Source of the DNA: CAVVNN01 sp963749605
Lineage (GTDB): Bacteria; Actinomycetota; Thermoleophilia; Solirubrobacterales; 70-9
Assembly: GCA_963749605.1 (NCBI GenBank)
Contig: CAVVNN010000002.1
Location: forward strand, 744,001-808,000
Reading direction: 5' to 3'
DNA length: 64,000 nucleotides
Shown in pieces: positions 43,352 to 51,996 of the stretch. Made by a program: the position numbers and the translations under genes. Under the pieces are notes generated by a model that worked only from the letters and a program-made list of their open reading frames with translations, was not told the DNA's origin and made no database searches. The stretch's first letter is position 1, and each line of letters opens with the position of its first letter.

Positions 43352-44512
43352 TTAGTTCATGCGCTCGACGATCATCGCCTTGCCCTGGCCCCCGGCTACG
43401 CACATGGTCTCCAGGCCGACCTGGTGGTCGTCGGTCTCCATCGCGTTGAGCAGGGTGCCCATGATGCGGGCGCCGGTCATGCCGAAGGGATGGCCGAGGG
43501 CGATCGCGCCACCGTGGGTGTTGAGCTTGTCGATCGTGATCCCGCACTCGTCCATGATCGGGATCACCTGGGCGGCGAAGGCCTCGTTCAGCTCGACCGC
43601 GTCGATGTCCTCGATCGTCATCCCGGCGCGCTCGAGAACCTTCTTGATCGCGCCGATCGGAGCCACGCCCATGTACTCGGGCTCGTTGCCCCAGGTGGCG
43701 GCGGTGACGATGCGGGCGCGCGGCGTCAAGCCCAGCTCCTTGGCCTTGGTGTCGCTCATCAGCAGCACCGCGGCGGCGCCGTCGTTGAGCGGGCAGGAGT
43801 TGCCAGCGGTGACGCCGCCCCCGCCGAAAGCCTCGGGCAGTTCGGAGAGCTTCTCCAGCGTCGAGGACGCGCGCGGACCATCGTCCTTGGCGATCTCGGT
43901 GCCATCGGGCAACGTCACCGGGACGATCTCGCGGTCGAAGAAACCGTCCTCCTGCGACTTCACCGCCAGTTCCTGGGAGCGCTGCGCGAACTTGTCCATG
44001 TCGGCGCGGCTGACCTCGTAGCGGTTGGCGACGTTGACCGCCGTCAGGCCCATTTCGATGTATGCGTTGGGCTGGCCGTCGTTGCCCTGCAGGTTCTCGT
44101 TCTGGTCGGCGGCGCCGGCCGGCTCGGTGCGCTCGTTGTAGCGGCTCACCCACTCGACCCCGGCGGCGATGTAGACGTCGCCCTCGCCGGCCTTGATCGC
44201 GTTGCCGGCGTGGCGGATCGCATCGAGGCTGGAGGAGCAGTAGCGGGAGACCGTCACCCCGTTGACCGTCTGCGGCAGCCTCTCGGACAGCAGCGCAATA
44301 GTGCGGCCGATGTTGAAGGCCTGCAAGCCCTGCGGCATGCCGCAGCCACAGAACAGGTCTTCGACCTCGGCGGGGTCGACCTGGGGGTTGCGCTCGAGCA
44401 ACTGGTCGACGACGTATGCGCCCATCTCGTCGGGGCGGAGCTGAGCGAGCGACCCCTTGAAGGCGCGGCCGATCGGCGTGCGGACGGTATCGACGATGAC
44501 TGCATCGGGCAT
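43352..44512 (-). CDS. Acetyl-CoA acetyltransferase (thiolase)
   Basis: 386 residues from the ATG at 44512; the family start MPDAVIVDTVRTPIGRAFKG decides it over a longer frame. Catalytic Cys lies in TVSRYCSSSLDAIRHAG, the catalytic His in HGGAIALGHPFGMTGAR and the second Cys in ETMCVAGGQGKAMIVER. NEAFAAQ is also conserved. It performs the thiolytic step of beta-oxidation or the reverse condensation. Upstream of a crotonase gene on the same strand (21-bp gap). Confidence 0.94.
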   Translation of the reverse strand: MPDAVIVDTVRTPIGRAFKGSLAQLRPDEMGAYVVDQLLERNPQVDPAEVEDLFCGCGMPQGLQAFNIGRTIALLSERLPQTVNGVTVSRYCSSSLDAIRHAGNAIKAGEGDVYIAAGVEWVSRYNERTEPAGAADQNENLQGNDGQPNAYIEMGLTAVNVANRYEVSRADMDKFAQRSQELAVKSQEDGFFDREIVPVTLPDGTEIAKDDGPRASSTLEKLSELPEAFGGGGVTAGNSCPLNDGAAAVLLMSDTKAKELGLTPRARIVTAATWGNEPEYMGVAPIGAIKKVLERAGMTIEDIDAVELNEAFAAQVIPIMDECGITIDKLNTHGGAIALGHPFGMTGARIMGTLLNAMETDDHQVGLETMCVAGGQGKAMIVERMN

Positions 44513-44606
44513 GCGGGCTATCTCCTTGGAAGCTCGGGGTGCGGAAGTGCGGGCCGCAGGGTAGTTGACCCGACTTCTCGGCGCGGTTCTCGAATAAGTT
44601 AGGCCG

Positions 44607-45068
44607 ATGCCACTGGACGGGTTGCGGGCATGGATCGGAGAGGTGGAGCGCAAGCTCGGCATGCGCACTCGGGTATTCCTGGTGCTGGCCACTATCGCGG
44701 TCGGCGGCGCAGGCGCCGGCATCTACCTGGCCATCGAAGCTCAGGACAACGCCGTGAGCAAGAGCGACGTGCAGGCGCTGCAGGAACAGCTCGAAGGCCG
44801 GATCGATGAGGTGAGCTCGGAAGCCACGGTTGGCGGCAACTCGAGCGTGGCCAAGCTCGAAGCCGAACTGAAAGCCCTCCAAGCGCAGGTCAGAGCCCTT
44901 CAGGGCGCCAGGGGCGCCTCCCAGCCGAGCAAGGACGGCACGACGGGGGCAGGCCCCAAGGAAGCTGCGGGCAGTGGAGCGACGGCGGGCAACGGCGCCA
45001 CAGGGCCCGACGGCAGCACCAACCTGAAGGAACTCCTACGTCGAGCCAAGGAAGCCGAAGCGAAGTAG
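44607..45068 (+). CDS. Hypothetical membrane-anchored coiled-coil protein
   Basis: 153 residues. One membrane helix (VFLVLATIAVGGAGAGIYLA, residues ~24-43) is followed by a coiled coil (SDVQALQEQLEGRIDEVSSE; LEAELKALQAQVRALQG) and a low-complexity Gly/Ala/Ser tail ending in KELLRRAKEAEAK. No family recognised. Divergent from the thiolase gene by 94 bp. Confidence 0.7.
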   Translation: MPLDGLRAWIGEVERKLGMRTRVFLVLATIAVGGAGAGIYLAIEAQDNAVSKSDVQALQEQLEGRIDEVSSEATVGGNSSVAKLEAELKALQAQVRALQGARGASQPSKDGTTGAGPKEAAGSGATAGNGATGPDGSTNLKELLRRAKEAEAK

Positions 45069-45190
45069 TTCGTGCTGAAGCGCACATTCTTTTCCGCCTA
45101 CGTCCCCCGCCTGCGTTACATTCGCCGCAATCCACCTCGCGAGGAACCGCGAGCATTTGCCGCGAAGCGGCAGCGAAAGGAGGCCCCCTC

Positions 45191-45334
45191 ATGCCCGAGG
45201 GCTACTGCGTCAAAGAGCGCAAGAAGGTCGAGATCAGGGACGCGAAACAGGTGACGATGAAAAACGGTCGCCCGGCGATCCAGGGCGTGTGCCCAGACTG
45301 CGGCACGAAGATCTTCAAGATCGGCAAACTCTAG
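45191..45334 (+). CDS. Small DUF5679-type protein, 47 aa
   Basis: Start ATG has an ideal AAAGGAGG 6 nt upstream. The 47-residue product begins MPEGYCVKERKKVEI and ends GVCPDCGTKIFKIGKL; the single Cys plus CxxC suggests a small metal-binding (zinc-ribbon-like) protein of the DUF5679 kind. A perfect GC-rich terminator follows 26 bp later. The 122-bp leader has a TGCCGC-GAA-GCGGCA hairpin just ahead of the ribosome site. Function unknown. Confidence 0.85.
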   Translation: MPEGYCVKERKKVEIRDAKQVTMKNGRPAIQGVCPDCGTKIFKIGKL

Positions 45335-45360
45335 GAGCCGGTCCCTGAAGCTGCCGCCTC

Positions 45361-45387
45361 CCGGCGCCGGCTGCGTGCCGGCGCCGG
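45361..45387 (+). terminator. Perfect 11-bp hairpin after the DUF5679 gene
   Basis: CCGGCGCCGGC, loop TGCGT, GCCGGCGCCGG. It lies between the small gene and the ECF sigma gene; no U-run. Probably terminates the small transcript. Confidence 0.7.
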
Positions 45388-45480
45388 GGTCGTCGCCCTC
45401 CCAGCGGGTCTGAACCCGGCGAGCCGGCTGTCCGTAGTCCGGGCAGCCGTGAATCCTTCCCGTGCTTCAAGATCGGCGTG

Positions 45481-45990
45481 ATGCCTCCCGGGGCGCTTAC
45501 CCGTGAGCAAGACGTGCGCGAGGCCTACGCCGCGCACGCCGGCGAGCTCTACGGCTTCGCGATGCGCTCGCTCGGCGACTCCGGGCTCGCCGAAGAGGCA
45601 GTGCAGGAGACCTTCCTGCGCGCCTGGCGCGCAGGCGAACGCTTCGACCCGCAGATCGGCTCGCTGCGGACATGGCTGTTCGCGATCCTGCGCAACGTCG
45701 TCATCGACCTCGGGCGCGCCCGCGCCGTGCGCCCCGGGGTCGCCGACGGCGGCGTCGAGCCCTCGGTCGAGCCGATCGACGACGCGCTGCTCGCCTGGCA
45801 GATGGAGGAGGCGATGCGCAGGATCGGCGACCAGCACCGCCGGGTCCTGATCGAGACCCACTACCGCGGCCGCCCCTACGCCGAGGTCGCCGAGGAACTC
45901 GGCGTCCCCGAGGGCACCGTGAAGAGCCGCGTCTACTACGGCTTGCGGGCGCTTCGGGTCGTGCTCGAGGAGATGGGCTATGAAGACTGA
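45481..45990 (+). CDS. ECF-family RNA polymerase sigma factor
   Basis: 169 residues from the ATG at 45481 (a GTG directly before it is also possible). Region 2: LYGFAMRSLGDSGLAEEAVQ, ETFLRAWRAGERFD, LRTWLFAILRNVVIDLGRAR. Region 4: VLIETHYRGRPYAEVAEELG and VPEGTVKSRVYYGLRALRVV. Overlaps the next gene, a zinc-finger anti-sigma factor, by 11 nt. Such pairs respond to envelope or redox stress; the inducing signal is unknown. Confidence 0.93.
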   Translation: MPPGALTREQDVREAYAAHAGELYGFAMRSLGDSGLAEEAVQETFLRAWRAGERFDPQIGSLRTWLFAILRNVVIDLGRARAVRPGVADGGVEPSVEPIDDALLAWQMEEAMRRIGDQHRRVLIETHYRGRPYAEVAEELGVPEGTVKSRVYYGLRALRVVLEEMGYED

Positions 45991-46636
45991 GAATTGCCGC
46001 GAGTGGCGAGAGTCGCTGGGCGCCTACGCGCTCGGGCACCTCGCCGCCGAGGAGCGCGCCAGCCTCGAGGCGCACCTCGAGGGCTGCGCGGACTGCCGCG
46101 CCGAGGCCGACTCGCTGGCGCTGGTCGCGCGCCTGCTGCCGCACGGCGATCCGGAGCGCTTCGGCCCGGCGCCCACGCCGCCCCGCGCGCTTGCCGGACG
46201 GGTCGCGACCGCCATCTCGGCGGAGCGTCGCGCCGGCCGGCGCCGGCGCCGGCTGCGGCTCGGCCTGGCGTTGAGCGGCGCGACCGCCGCTGTCGCCGCC
46301 GCAGCGCTGGCGATCTTCGTCCTCCCTGGAGGAAGCGAACAGGGGCCCGCGCAACACGTCACCTTCCGCTCCGTGCCGGCCGGCGTGACGATCGCCGCCA
46401 CCCTGCACCCAGAGGCGTACGGCACCGAGATCCAGATGTACGTGAAGGGGATCAGGTCGGGGACGCTCTGCCGGGTGTTCATGCGCGGCCCCGGCGGAGC
46501 CGACGCCTCGGCCGGCTCCTTCCGCTACCGCTGGGGCAGCGACGAGTCCGCCGTGCTCAGCTCCGCGCTCGACCTCTCCCGCGCCCGCGCGCTGGTCGTC
46601 CACGCCGGCGCCCGCACCTTCGTCGCCCCTATCTAG
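45980..46636 (+). CDS. Anti-sigma factor with zinc-finger (ZAS-like) domain
   Basis: 218 residues. The N-terminal ~75 residues hold the anti-sigma zinc motif HLEGCADCRAEAD (HxxxCxxC). A basic stretch and one membrane helix (LGLALSGATAAVAAAALAIF) follow. The last ~100 residues are outside the membrane (HVTFRSVPAGVTIAATLHPE) and resemble the sensor part of RskA-like anti-sigma factors. It should sequester the ECF sigma factor encoded just upstream. Stop overlaps the convergent plsC-like gene by 4 nt. Confidence 0.9.
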   Translation: MKTENCREWRESLGAYALGHLAAEERASLEAHLEGCADCRAEADSLALVARLLPHGDPERFGPAPTPPRALAGRVATAISAERRAGRRRRRLRLGLALSGATAAVAAAALAIFVLPGGSEQGPAQHVTFRSVPAGVTIAATLHPEAYGTEIQMYVKGIRSGTLCRVFMRGPGGADASAGSFRYRWGSDESAVLSSALDLSRARALVVHAGARTFVAPI

Positions 46637-47256
46637 GAGCGCTTGCGGTAGGAGATCGACGGCGGGACGAGCTCGCGGATCTCGGCCAGGAGCCGGGTCG
46701 CGAGCTCGCCCGGGTCCTCATCCGGCCGGGCCTGGCCGCCGGCCGGGTCGAAGAAGCGGACGCGGATGCGCGGGCGGCGGGGGAAGCCGGTGAGGTCGGA
46801 GGTGCCCTCGACAGCAACCAGGGTGATGTGCGCCTCCGGCACCTCGAGCGCCAGCCGGCCGACGCCGCTGCGCGCCCGCAGCACCTTCCCGCGGGAGCGG
46901 GTGCCTTCGGGGAAGACGCCGATGCAGACGCCTTCGCGCAGCGCCTCGATCGCCCGCGCCAGCGCCTGTTTGTCGCCGGCCCCGCGCACGATCGGAATCT
47001 GACCCATCCCGTCGAGGACCGGCCCCAGGCCGCGCACGTCCCAGAGCGTCGATTTCGCCAGCGCCCGGATCTGGCGGCGCTTGATCGCTGCGACCCCGAC
47101 CATCACCGGATCCCAGTGACTGTCGTGGTTGCCGACCACCAGCAGCGGCCCGTTCTCGGGCAGCGCGTCCAAGCCCTCCACCTGCAGCCGCCCCCACCAC
47201 GCGACCGGCCGGTTGACGGCCATCGCAAGACGGTAGGTGCGGGTTCGCTCGCGCAT
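46633..47256 (-). CDS. 1-acyl-sn-glycerol-3-phosphate acyltransferase (PlsC family)
   Basis: 207 residues from the ATG at 47256. Acyltransferase motifs: VVGNHDSHWDPVMVG (NHxxxxD type) and CIGVFPEGTRSRGKVLR (FPEGTxS). The N-terminal segment is only mildly hydrophobic, suggesting peripheral membrane attachment. It makes phosphatidic acid in phospholipid synthesis. Convergent with the anti-sigma gene. Confidence 0.9.
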   Translation of the reverse strand: MRERTRTYRLAMAVNRPVAWWGRLQVEGLDALPENGPLLVVGNHDSHWDPVMVGVAAIKRRQIRALAKSTLWDVRGLGPVLDGMGQIPIVRGAGDKQALARAIEALREGVCIGVFPEGTRSRGKVLRARSGVGRLALEVPEAHITLVAVEGTSDLTGFPRRPRIRVRFFDPAGGQARPDEDPGELATRLLAEIRELVPPSISYRKRS

Positions 47257-47327
47257 CGGGCCGTGAGTTCTACTCGACTGCCCGTCGCAGCACGTGTCAC
47301 CGGTGCCGGTGGGGGCGCTTTGAAATA

Positions 47328-48374
47328 TTGCCCAGCGGGAACAAAACCACTGGAGCAGCGACGGCGGCAAATCGAAACAACAAAGGCATCGAAGTCGAAG
47401 GGCTCGTGCGCGAGTTCAAGAACGGGCCGCGGGCGGTCGACGGCATCGACCTGCGCGTCGCCCCCGGTGAGATCTACGGCTTCCTCGGCCCCAACGGCGC
47501 CGGCAAGTCGACCACGGTGCTGATGCTGACGACGCTGCTGCCGCCGACCGCGGGCACCGCACGCGTGGCCGGCTTCGACATCGTCAGCGAAGGCCCCCTG
47601 GTGCGCTCGGCGATCGGCGCCGCCCTGCAGGAGGCGGCGCTCGACCCGCTGCTGACCGGCCGCGAGCACATGCGCCTGCAGACCGCCCTGCACGGCATCG
47701 CCAAGGCCGAGCGCGAGCGCCGCAGCGCCGAGCTGCTGGAACGGGTCGGCCTCTCGCAGGCCGCCGATCGCAAGGTGGGCGGCTACTCGGGCGGGATGAA
47801 ACGCCGGCTCGACCTCGCGCTGGCCCTCGCCCACCGCCCCCGCATCCTCTTCCTCGACGAGCCCACCACCGGCCTCGACATCCAGAGCCGCACGGCGCTC
47901 TGGGAGGAGGTGGCCCGCCTGGCCGCCGACGACGGCGTCACCGTCTTCCTCACCACCCAGTACCTGGAGGAGGCCGACGCGCTCGCCGACCGGGTCGGGA
48001 TCATCGACCACGGCAGGATCGTCGCCGAGGGCACGCCGGCGGCGCTGAAGGCCGAGATCGGCCGCCCCACCGTCGAAGCCGTGCCGTGCGATCCGGCCGA
48101 GCACGGGCGCATGGTGACCGTGCTGGCCCGCTTCGGCGAGCCCGCCGGCGCCTCGCCGAAAAGCGCCGCGGTGCGGCTCGCCGGCGGCGAGTCCGAGCTG
48201 GCCGAGGTCGTCCGCGCCCTCGACGCCGAGGGGATCGCGATCGAGCACCTGCAACTGCACGCCCCCTCGCTCGACGACGTCTTCCTGACCAAGACCGGCC
48301 ACTCGCTGGAGGGAGCCGAGGAGGCCGAGGAGGAGGCGGAGGACGCCGCCGCGGAGGCGGCGAGCTCGTCGTGA
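47328..48374 (+). CDS. ABC transporter ATP-binding protein, DrrA-like
   Basis: ~348 residues; the TTG at 47328 is the best candidate start but a later GTG is possible. Walker A is GFLGPNGAGKSTTVLML, the ABC signature YSGGMKRRLDLALAL and Walker B RILFLDEPTTGLD; the H-loop position reads TTQYLEEADALADR, with Gln in place of His. The C-terminal extension LHAPSLDDVFLTKTGHSLEG is the DrrA-type tail. Followed by two coupled permease genes. Exports drugs, lipids or polyketides; cargo unknown. Confidence 0.9.
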   Translation: MPSGNKTTGAATAANRNNKGIEVEGLVREFKNGPRAVDGIDLRVAPGEIYGFLGPNGAGKSTTVLMLTTLLPPTAGTARVAGFDIVSEGPLVRSAIGAALQEAALDPLLTGREHMRLQTALHGIAKAERERRSAELLERVGLSQAADRKVGGYSGGMKRRLDLALALAHRPRILFLDEPTTGLDIQSRTALWEEVARLAADDGVTVFLTTQYLEEADALADRVGIIDHGRIVAEGTPAALKAEIGRPTVEAVPCDPAEHGRMVTVLARFGEPAGASPKSAAVRLAGGESELAEVVRALDAEGIAIEHLQLHAPSLDDVFLTKTGHSLEGAEEAEEEAEDAAAEAASSS

Positions 48375-49150
48375 GCGGCAGCCTCCGCACCCAGATCGGG
48401 CAGCTCGCCCACCGCTCGGTGCTGCGCACCCTGCGCCAGCCGGCCCAGATCGTCCCAGCGCTGATCTTCCCCATGTTCCTGCTGGCGGTGAACTCAGGCG
48501 GGCTCAAAGACGCGACCAACCTGCCCGGCTTCCCGACCGACTCCTACCTCACCTTCGCCCTCGCCGTCCCCTTCATGCAGGGGGCGCTGTTCTCGGTGAT
48601 GAACGCCGGCACCGACCTCGCCCGCGACATCGAGACCGGGTTCCTCAACCGCCTCGCCCTCACCCCGCTGCGCGGCGCGGCCCTGCTCAGCGGGCTGCTC
48701 GCCGGCGCCGTCGTGCTCGGCCTGATCCAGGCGGCGACCTACCTCCTCGTCGGCCTCACCGCCGGCGCCGAACTGGCGGCGGGCGCTCCCGGGGCGCTGG
48801 TGATCGTCGCGCTCTCGGTGACGATCACCGTCGCCTTCGGCACGATCGGCCTCTTCGCGGCCCTGCGCACCGGCTCCGGCGAGGCCGTCCAGAGCCTCTT
48901 CCCCGTCTTCTTCGTCTTCCTCTTCCTCTCCTCGATGGCGCTGCCGCTGAACCTGCTCCAGACCCCCTGGTTCCACGACGTCGCCTCAGCCAACCCGGTC
49001 TCCTACCTGCTGCAGGCGTTCCGTTCGCTGCTGATCGAAGGCTGGAACGTGGGAGAGCTGGCGCTCGGCTTCGGCATCGCGGCGGCGATCCTGGTGCTGG
49101 GGATGTACGCGGCGAGCGCGGCGCTGAAGACGAGGCTGGTGCGCACGTGA
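48371..49150 (+). CDS. ABC-2 type transporter permease, DrrB-like
   Basis: 259 residues from the GTG at 48371 (GTGA overlap with the ATPase stop). It has six hydrophobic segments. The ABC-2 pattern is visible: TLRQPAQIVPALIFPMFLLA, then DIETGFLNRLALTPLRGAAL, and near the end FLSSMALPLNLLQTPWFHDV and SYLLQAFRSLL. Forms the channel with the neighbouring permease. Start of the next gene overlaps by 4 nt. Confidence 0.9.
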   Translation: MSGSLRTQIGQLAHRSVLRTLRQPAQIVPALIFPMFLLAVNSGGLKDATNLPGFPTDSYLTFALAVPFMQGALFSVMNAGTDLARDIETGFLNRLALTPLRGAALLSGLLAGAVVLGLIQAATYLLVGLTAGAELAAGAPGALVIVALSVTITVAFGTIGLFAALRTGSGEAVQSLFPVFFVFLFLSSMALPLNLLQTPWFHDVASANPVSYLLQAFRSLLIEGWNVGELALGFGIAAAILVLGMYAASAALKTRLVRT

Positions 49151-49932
49151 GCGAGCGCCGCCCGGCCGGCTTCCGCGCGATCGTCCTCGCGGTCGCCTGG
49201 CGCAGCATCCACAACTTCCTCACCAACCCGGCCTTCCTGGTGCCGGCGCTGGTCTTCCCGCTCTTCTTCTTCGTCTCCTTCGCCGGCGGGCTCTCGGCGA
49301 TCGCCAACGTCCCCGGCTTCGACTTCCCGACCGGCTACACCGCCTTCCAGTTCGTCTTCGTCCTGCTCCAGTCGGCCGCCTTCGGCGGCGTCTTCACCGG
49401 CTTCGGCATCGCCCGCGACTTCGAGACCGGCTTCGCCCAGCGCTACCTGCTCGCCGCCAGCAACCGCAACGGGATCGTCGCCGGCTACGCCCTCGCCGCC
49501 CTGGTCCGGGCCTTCGTCACCTGGACCGTGCTGACCGTCGTGGCGCTGGTCGCCGGAATGCAGATCGACGGCGGCGGCATCGACCTCGTCGGCCTCTACG
49601 CCCTCGCCGTGCTGGTCAACCTGGCGGCCACGATGTGGGCGGCCGGCGTGGCGATGCGGGTGCGCTCGATCCAGGGCGGGCCGCTGATGCAGTTCCCGGC
49701 CTTCCTCATCCTCTTCCTCGCCCCTGTCTATGTGCCGCTGAGCCTGCTCAGCGGCTGGATCCACGCCGTCGCCTCGGTCAACCCGGTCACCGCCCTGCTC
49801 GAGGCCGGCCGCGGCTTCATCTCGGGCGAGCCGACCGCGGTCGCGCTCGCCTTCGCGCTGGCCGTGGTGTTGCCCGTGCTGTTCGCGCTCTGGGCGCACG
49901 GGGGGCTGAAGCGAGCCGAAGCCGCGGGCTGA
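49147..49932 (+). CDS. ABC-2 type transporter permease
   Basis: 261 residues from the GTG at 49147. It is similar in layout to the preceding permease: LTNPAFLVPALVFPLFFFVS, DFETGFAQRYLLAASNRNGI, then FLAPVYVPLSLLSGWIHAVA. About six membrane helices. With the ATPase and the first permease it gives a complete heterodimeric exporter. A 7-bp inverted repeat follows the stop. Confidence 0.9.
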   Translation: MSERRPAGFRAIVLAVAWRSIHNFLTNPAFLVPALVFPLFFFVSFAGGLSAIANVPGFDFPTGYTAFQFVFVLLQSAAFGGVFTGFGIARDFETGFAQRYLLAASNRNGIVAGYALAALVRAFVTWTVLTVVALVAGMQIDGGGIDLVGLYALAVLVNLAATMWAAGVAMRVRSIQGGPLMQFPAFLILFLAPVYVPLSLLSGWIHAVASVNPVTALLEAGRGFISGEPTAVALAFALAVVLPVLFALWAHGGLKRAEAAG

Positions 49933-49937
49933 CCCAA

Positions 49938-49955
49938 GCGTGACGGATGTCACGC
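49938..49955. terminator. Short hairpin after the ABC exporter operon
   Basis: GCGTGAC-GGAT-GTCACGC starts 5 bp after the permease stop. Small for a terminator, and the motif could equally be an operator for the PAS-protein gene whose start is ~100 bp downstream. Confidence 0.4.
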
Positions 49956-50057
49956 AGCCGGCCCGGTGGGCGGAGGAAGGTTGGGGTCTGGCTTCCACAG
50001 GGACTTCCCGGCAAATTCGAGCAACCGTGCCAATCCCGACTATCTAAAGTGTTATCT

Positions 50058-50465
50058 GTGTCGCAGAGGCCCCTCGAGCTGATCCTCGCTCGCAACCTGA
50101 TGTCGGCGCTCTCAACCCCGGCCTTTCTGGTCGACCAGGGCGGGATGCTGGTCTTCTACAACGAGGCCGCCGGGGCGCTGCTGGGCAAACGCTTCGAGGA
50201 GCTGGGCACGGTCGGGCCGCAGGAGTGGGGCTCCCTGTTCGGCCCCTTCGACGAGAGCGGCGAGCCGATCCCCTACGACGAGCTGCCGCTGGTCGTCGCC
50301 GTCCGCAACGGGCACCCGGCCCACGCCGACTTCGAGATCCGCTCCGCCGACGGCGCCCGCCACACGGTCGAGGCCTCGGCCTTCCCAATCCTCACCGCGC
50401 ACGGCTCCCAGGGGGCGATCGCGATCTTCTGGCCGACCGAGTCGAACGGGACCGGCGCCCGGTGA
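50058..50465 (+). CDS. PAS-domain protein
   Basis: 135 residues from the GTG at 50058 (another GTG at 50049). Nearly the whole protein is one PAS domain: MSALSTPAFLVDQGGMLVFY, NEAAGALLGKRFEELG, then DFEIRSADGARHTVEASAFP. No output domain is attached, so it may act as a sensor partner. It overlaps the metallo-hydrolase gene by 4 nt (GTGA), which suggests the two work together. Promoter-like TATCTA lies ~20 bp upstream of the start. Confidence 0.8.
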   Translation: MSQRPLELILARNLMSALSTPAFLVDQGGMLVFYNEAAGALLGKRFEELGTVGPQEWGSLFGPFDESGEPIPYDELPLVVAVRNGHPAHADFEIRSADGARHTVEASAFPILTAHGSQGAIAIFWPTESNGTGAR

Positions 50466-51343
50466 AGGTCAAGCTCTGGGGGACGCGCGGCTCGATCCCC
50501 TCTCCGGGGCCGGAGACGATCCGCTACGGCGGCAACACCTCCTGCGTCGGCGTCACCCTCTCCGACGGCTCGCTGCTCGCCCTCGACGCCGGCACCGGCA
50601 TCCGCAGCCTCGGCCTGGCACTCGCCGCGGAGCCGGCCCGCCTCCACATCCTCCTCACCCACCTCCACCTCGACCACATCCAGGGCCTCGTCTTCTTCGC
50701 CCCGGCGTTCCGGCCGCAGACGGAGATCGTGATCTGGGGACCCGCCTCGCCCGAGGCCTCGCTGCGCGACCGCATCGCCCGCTACATCTCCGCCCCGCTC
50801 TCCCCGGTCGAGGTGCGCGAGCTGCCCTGCGACGTCTCCTTCCGCCACTGCCCAGAGACCGAGTGGGAGATCGGCCCGGCGCGGATCCGCGCCGCCTCCG
50901 TCGCCCATCGCGGCCCGACGCTCGGCTACCGGATCGACGACGGCGATTCATCTCTCACCTACATCCCGGACCACGAGCCGGCGCTCGGCGCCGACATCGA
51001 GGCGCTCGACGAGGACTGGATCTCCGGCTTCGCCCTGGCGCGCGACACCTCGCTGCTGATCCACGACGGCCAGTACGCCGACGTCGAGTACCCCGAGCAC
51101 GTCGGCTGGGGGCATTCGTCCCTTTCGCACGCCCTCTCCTTCGCTCGCCGCACCGGCGCCGAGCGCACCGTGCTCTTCCACCACGACCCTCTCCACACCG
51201 ACGAGTACCTCGACAGCTTCGGCGAAGAGGCCGGGCGGCGCTGGGTCGAGCTTGGCGGCGCCGAGGGCGCGGTCGAGCTGGGAGCCGAGCGGGTCGAGTA
51301 CGAGGTGCCGGCACGGGCGCCGAGCGCGGCCCCCGTCGCCTGA
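50462..51343 (+). CDS. MBL-fold metallo-hydrolase
   Basis: 293 residues from the GTG at 50462. VKLWGTRGSIPSPGPETIRY is the family start, followed by the metal motif LTHLHLDHIQGL (HxHxDH). Further ligands are in SVAHRGPTLGYRI, YIPDHEP and VLFHHDPLHTDE. Resembles the RNase Z/phosphodiesterase-like branch of metallo-beta-lactamases. Coupling to a PAS protein hints at a signalling phosphodiesterase, but the substrate is unknown. Confidence 0.88.
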   Translation: MKVKLWGTRGSIPSPGPETIRYGGNTSCVGVTLSDGSLLALDAGTGIRSLGLALAAEPARLHILLTHLHLDHIQGLVFFAPAFRPQTEIVIWGPASPEASLRDRIARYISAPLSPVEVRELPCDVSFRHCPETEWEIGPARIRAASVAHRGPTLGYRIDDGDSSLTYIPDHEPALGADIEALDEDWISGFALARDTSLLIHDGQYADVEYPEHVGWGHSSLSHALSFARRTGAERTVLFHHDPLHTDEYLDSFGEEAGRRWVELGGAEGAVELGAERVEYEVPARAPSAAPVA

Positions 51344-51381
51344 GCCCCGCCGCGGGGACGGCGCCGCTACGCTGCCGGGAG

Positions 51382-51996
51382 ATGCCGTCGCCCCCTCGGA
51401 TCGAGGCCGCCGCGAATCGCTCTGAGCTGGTCCGCGACGCGTTGGATACCGCGCGCGACGCCCACGCCGGCCAGATCCGCAACGGCAGCGGCGGCGCCTC
51501 CTACATCGAGCACCCGTTGGCGGTGGCCGACCTGCTGGCCGAGCACGGCTTCGCCGAGGAGACGCTGGCGGCGGCGCTGATGCACGACGTGGTCGAGGAG
51601 AGCGACACCGGCGTCGCCGAGATCGGCGCCCGCTTCGGCGAGCCGATCGGCGACCTCGTCGACGCCCTCACCGACGAGGAGGAGATCGAGGATTACGAGC
51701 GGCGCAAGGAAGCGCACCGGGCGCGGGTCGAGGCGGCGGGGCCGGAGGCGCTGGCGATCTACGCCGCCGACAAGCTGGCCAACATCCGGGCGCTGCGCGG
51801 CGCCTACGCGAAGGAGGGCGAGGCGATCGGCGCGGAGCTGAAGGCGCCGCTGGACGTCAAGGTCGCGGTCTGGGAGGCCGACGTCGAGCTGCTCCGCCGC
51901 GAGGCCCCGGAGCTCGCCTTCCTCAGTCAGCTGGAGGGTCAGCTCGCGGGCCTGCGGGCGGACCGGACGGCTGCTGCCGGGATCCCTGCGCCCTGA
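51382..51996 (+). CDS. HD-domain phosphohydrolase (SpoT/MESH1-like)
   Basis: 204 residues from the ATG at 51382. HD motifs: DAHAGQIRNGSGGASYIEHP, AALMHDVVEESDTGVAEIGA and IYAADKLANIRALRG. This is the pattern of the (p)ppGpp-hydrolase domain without a synthetase domain, so it may be a small alarmone hydrolase; other nucleotide substrates are possible. Its 3' end overlaps the convergent DUF6328-like gene by 74 bp. Confidence 0.85.
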   Translation: MPSPPRIEAAANRSELVRDALDTARDAHAGQIRNGSGGASYIEHPLAVADLLAEHGFAEETLAAALMHDVVEESDTGVAEIGARFGEPIGDLVDALTDEEEIEDYERRKEAHRARVEAAGPEALAIYAADKLANIRALRGAYAKEGEAIGAELKAPLDVKVAVWEADVELLRREAPELAFLSQLEGQLAGLRADRTAAAGIPAP

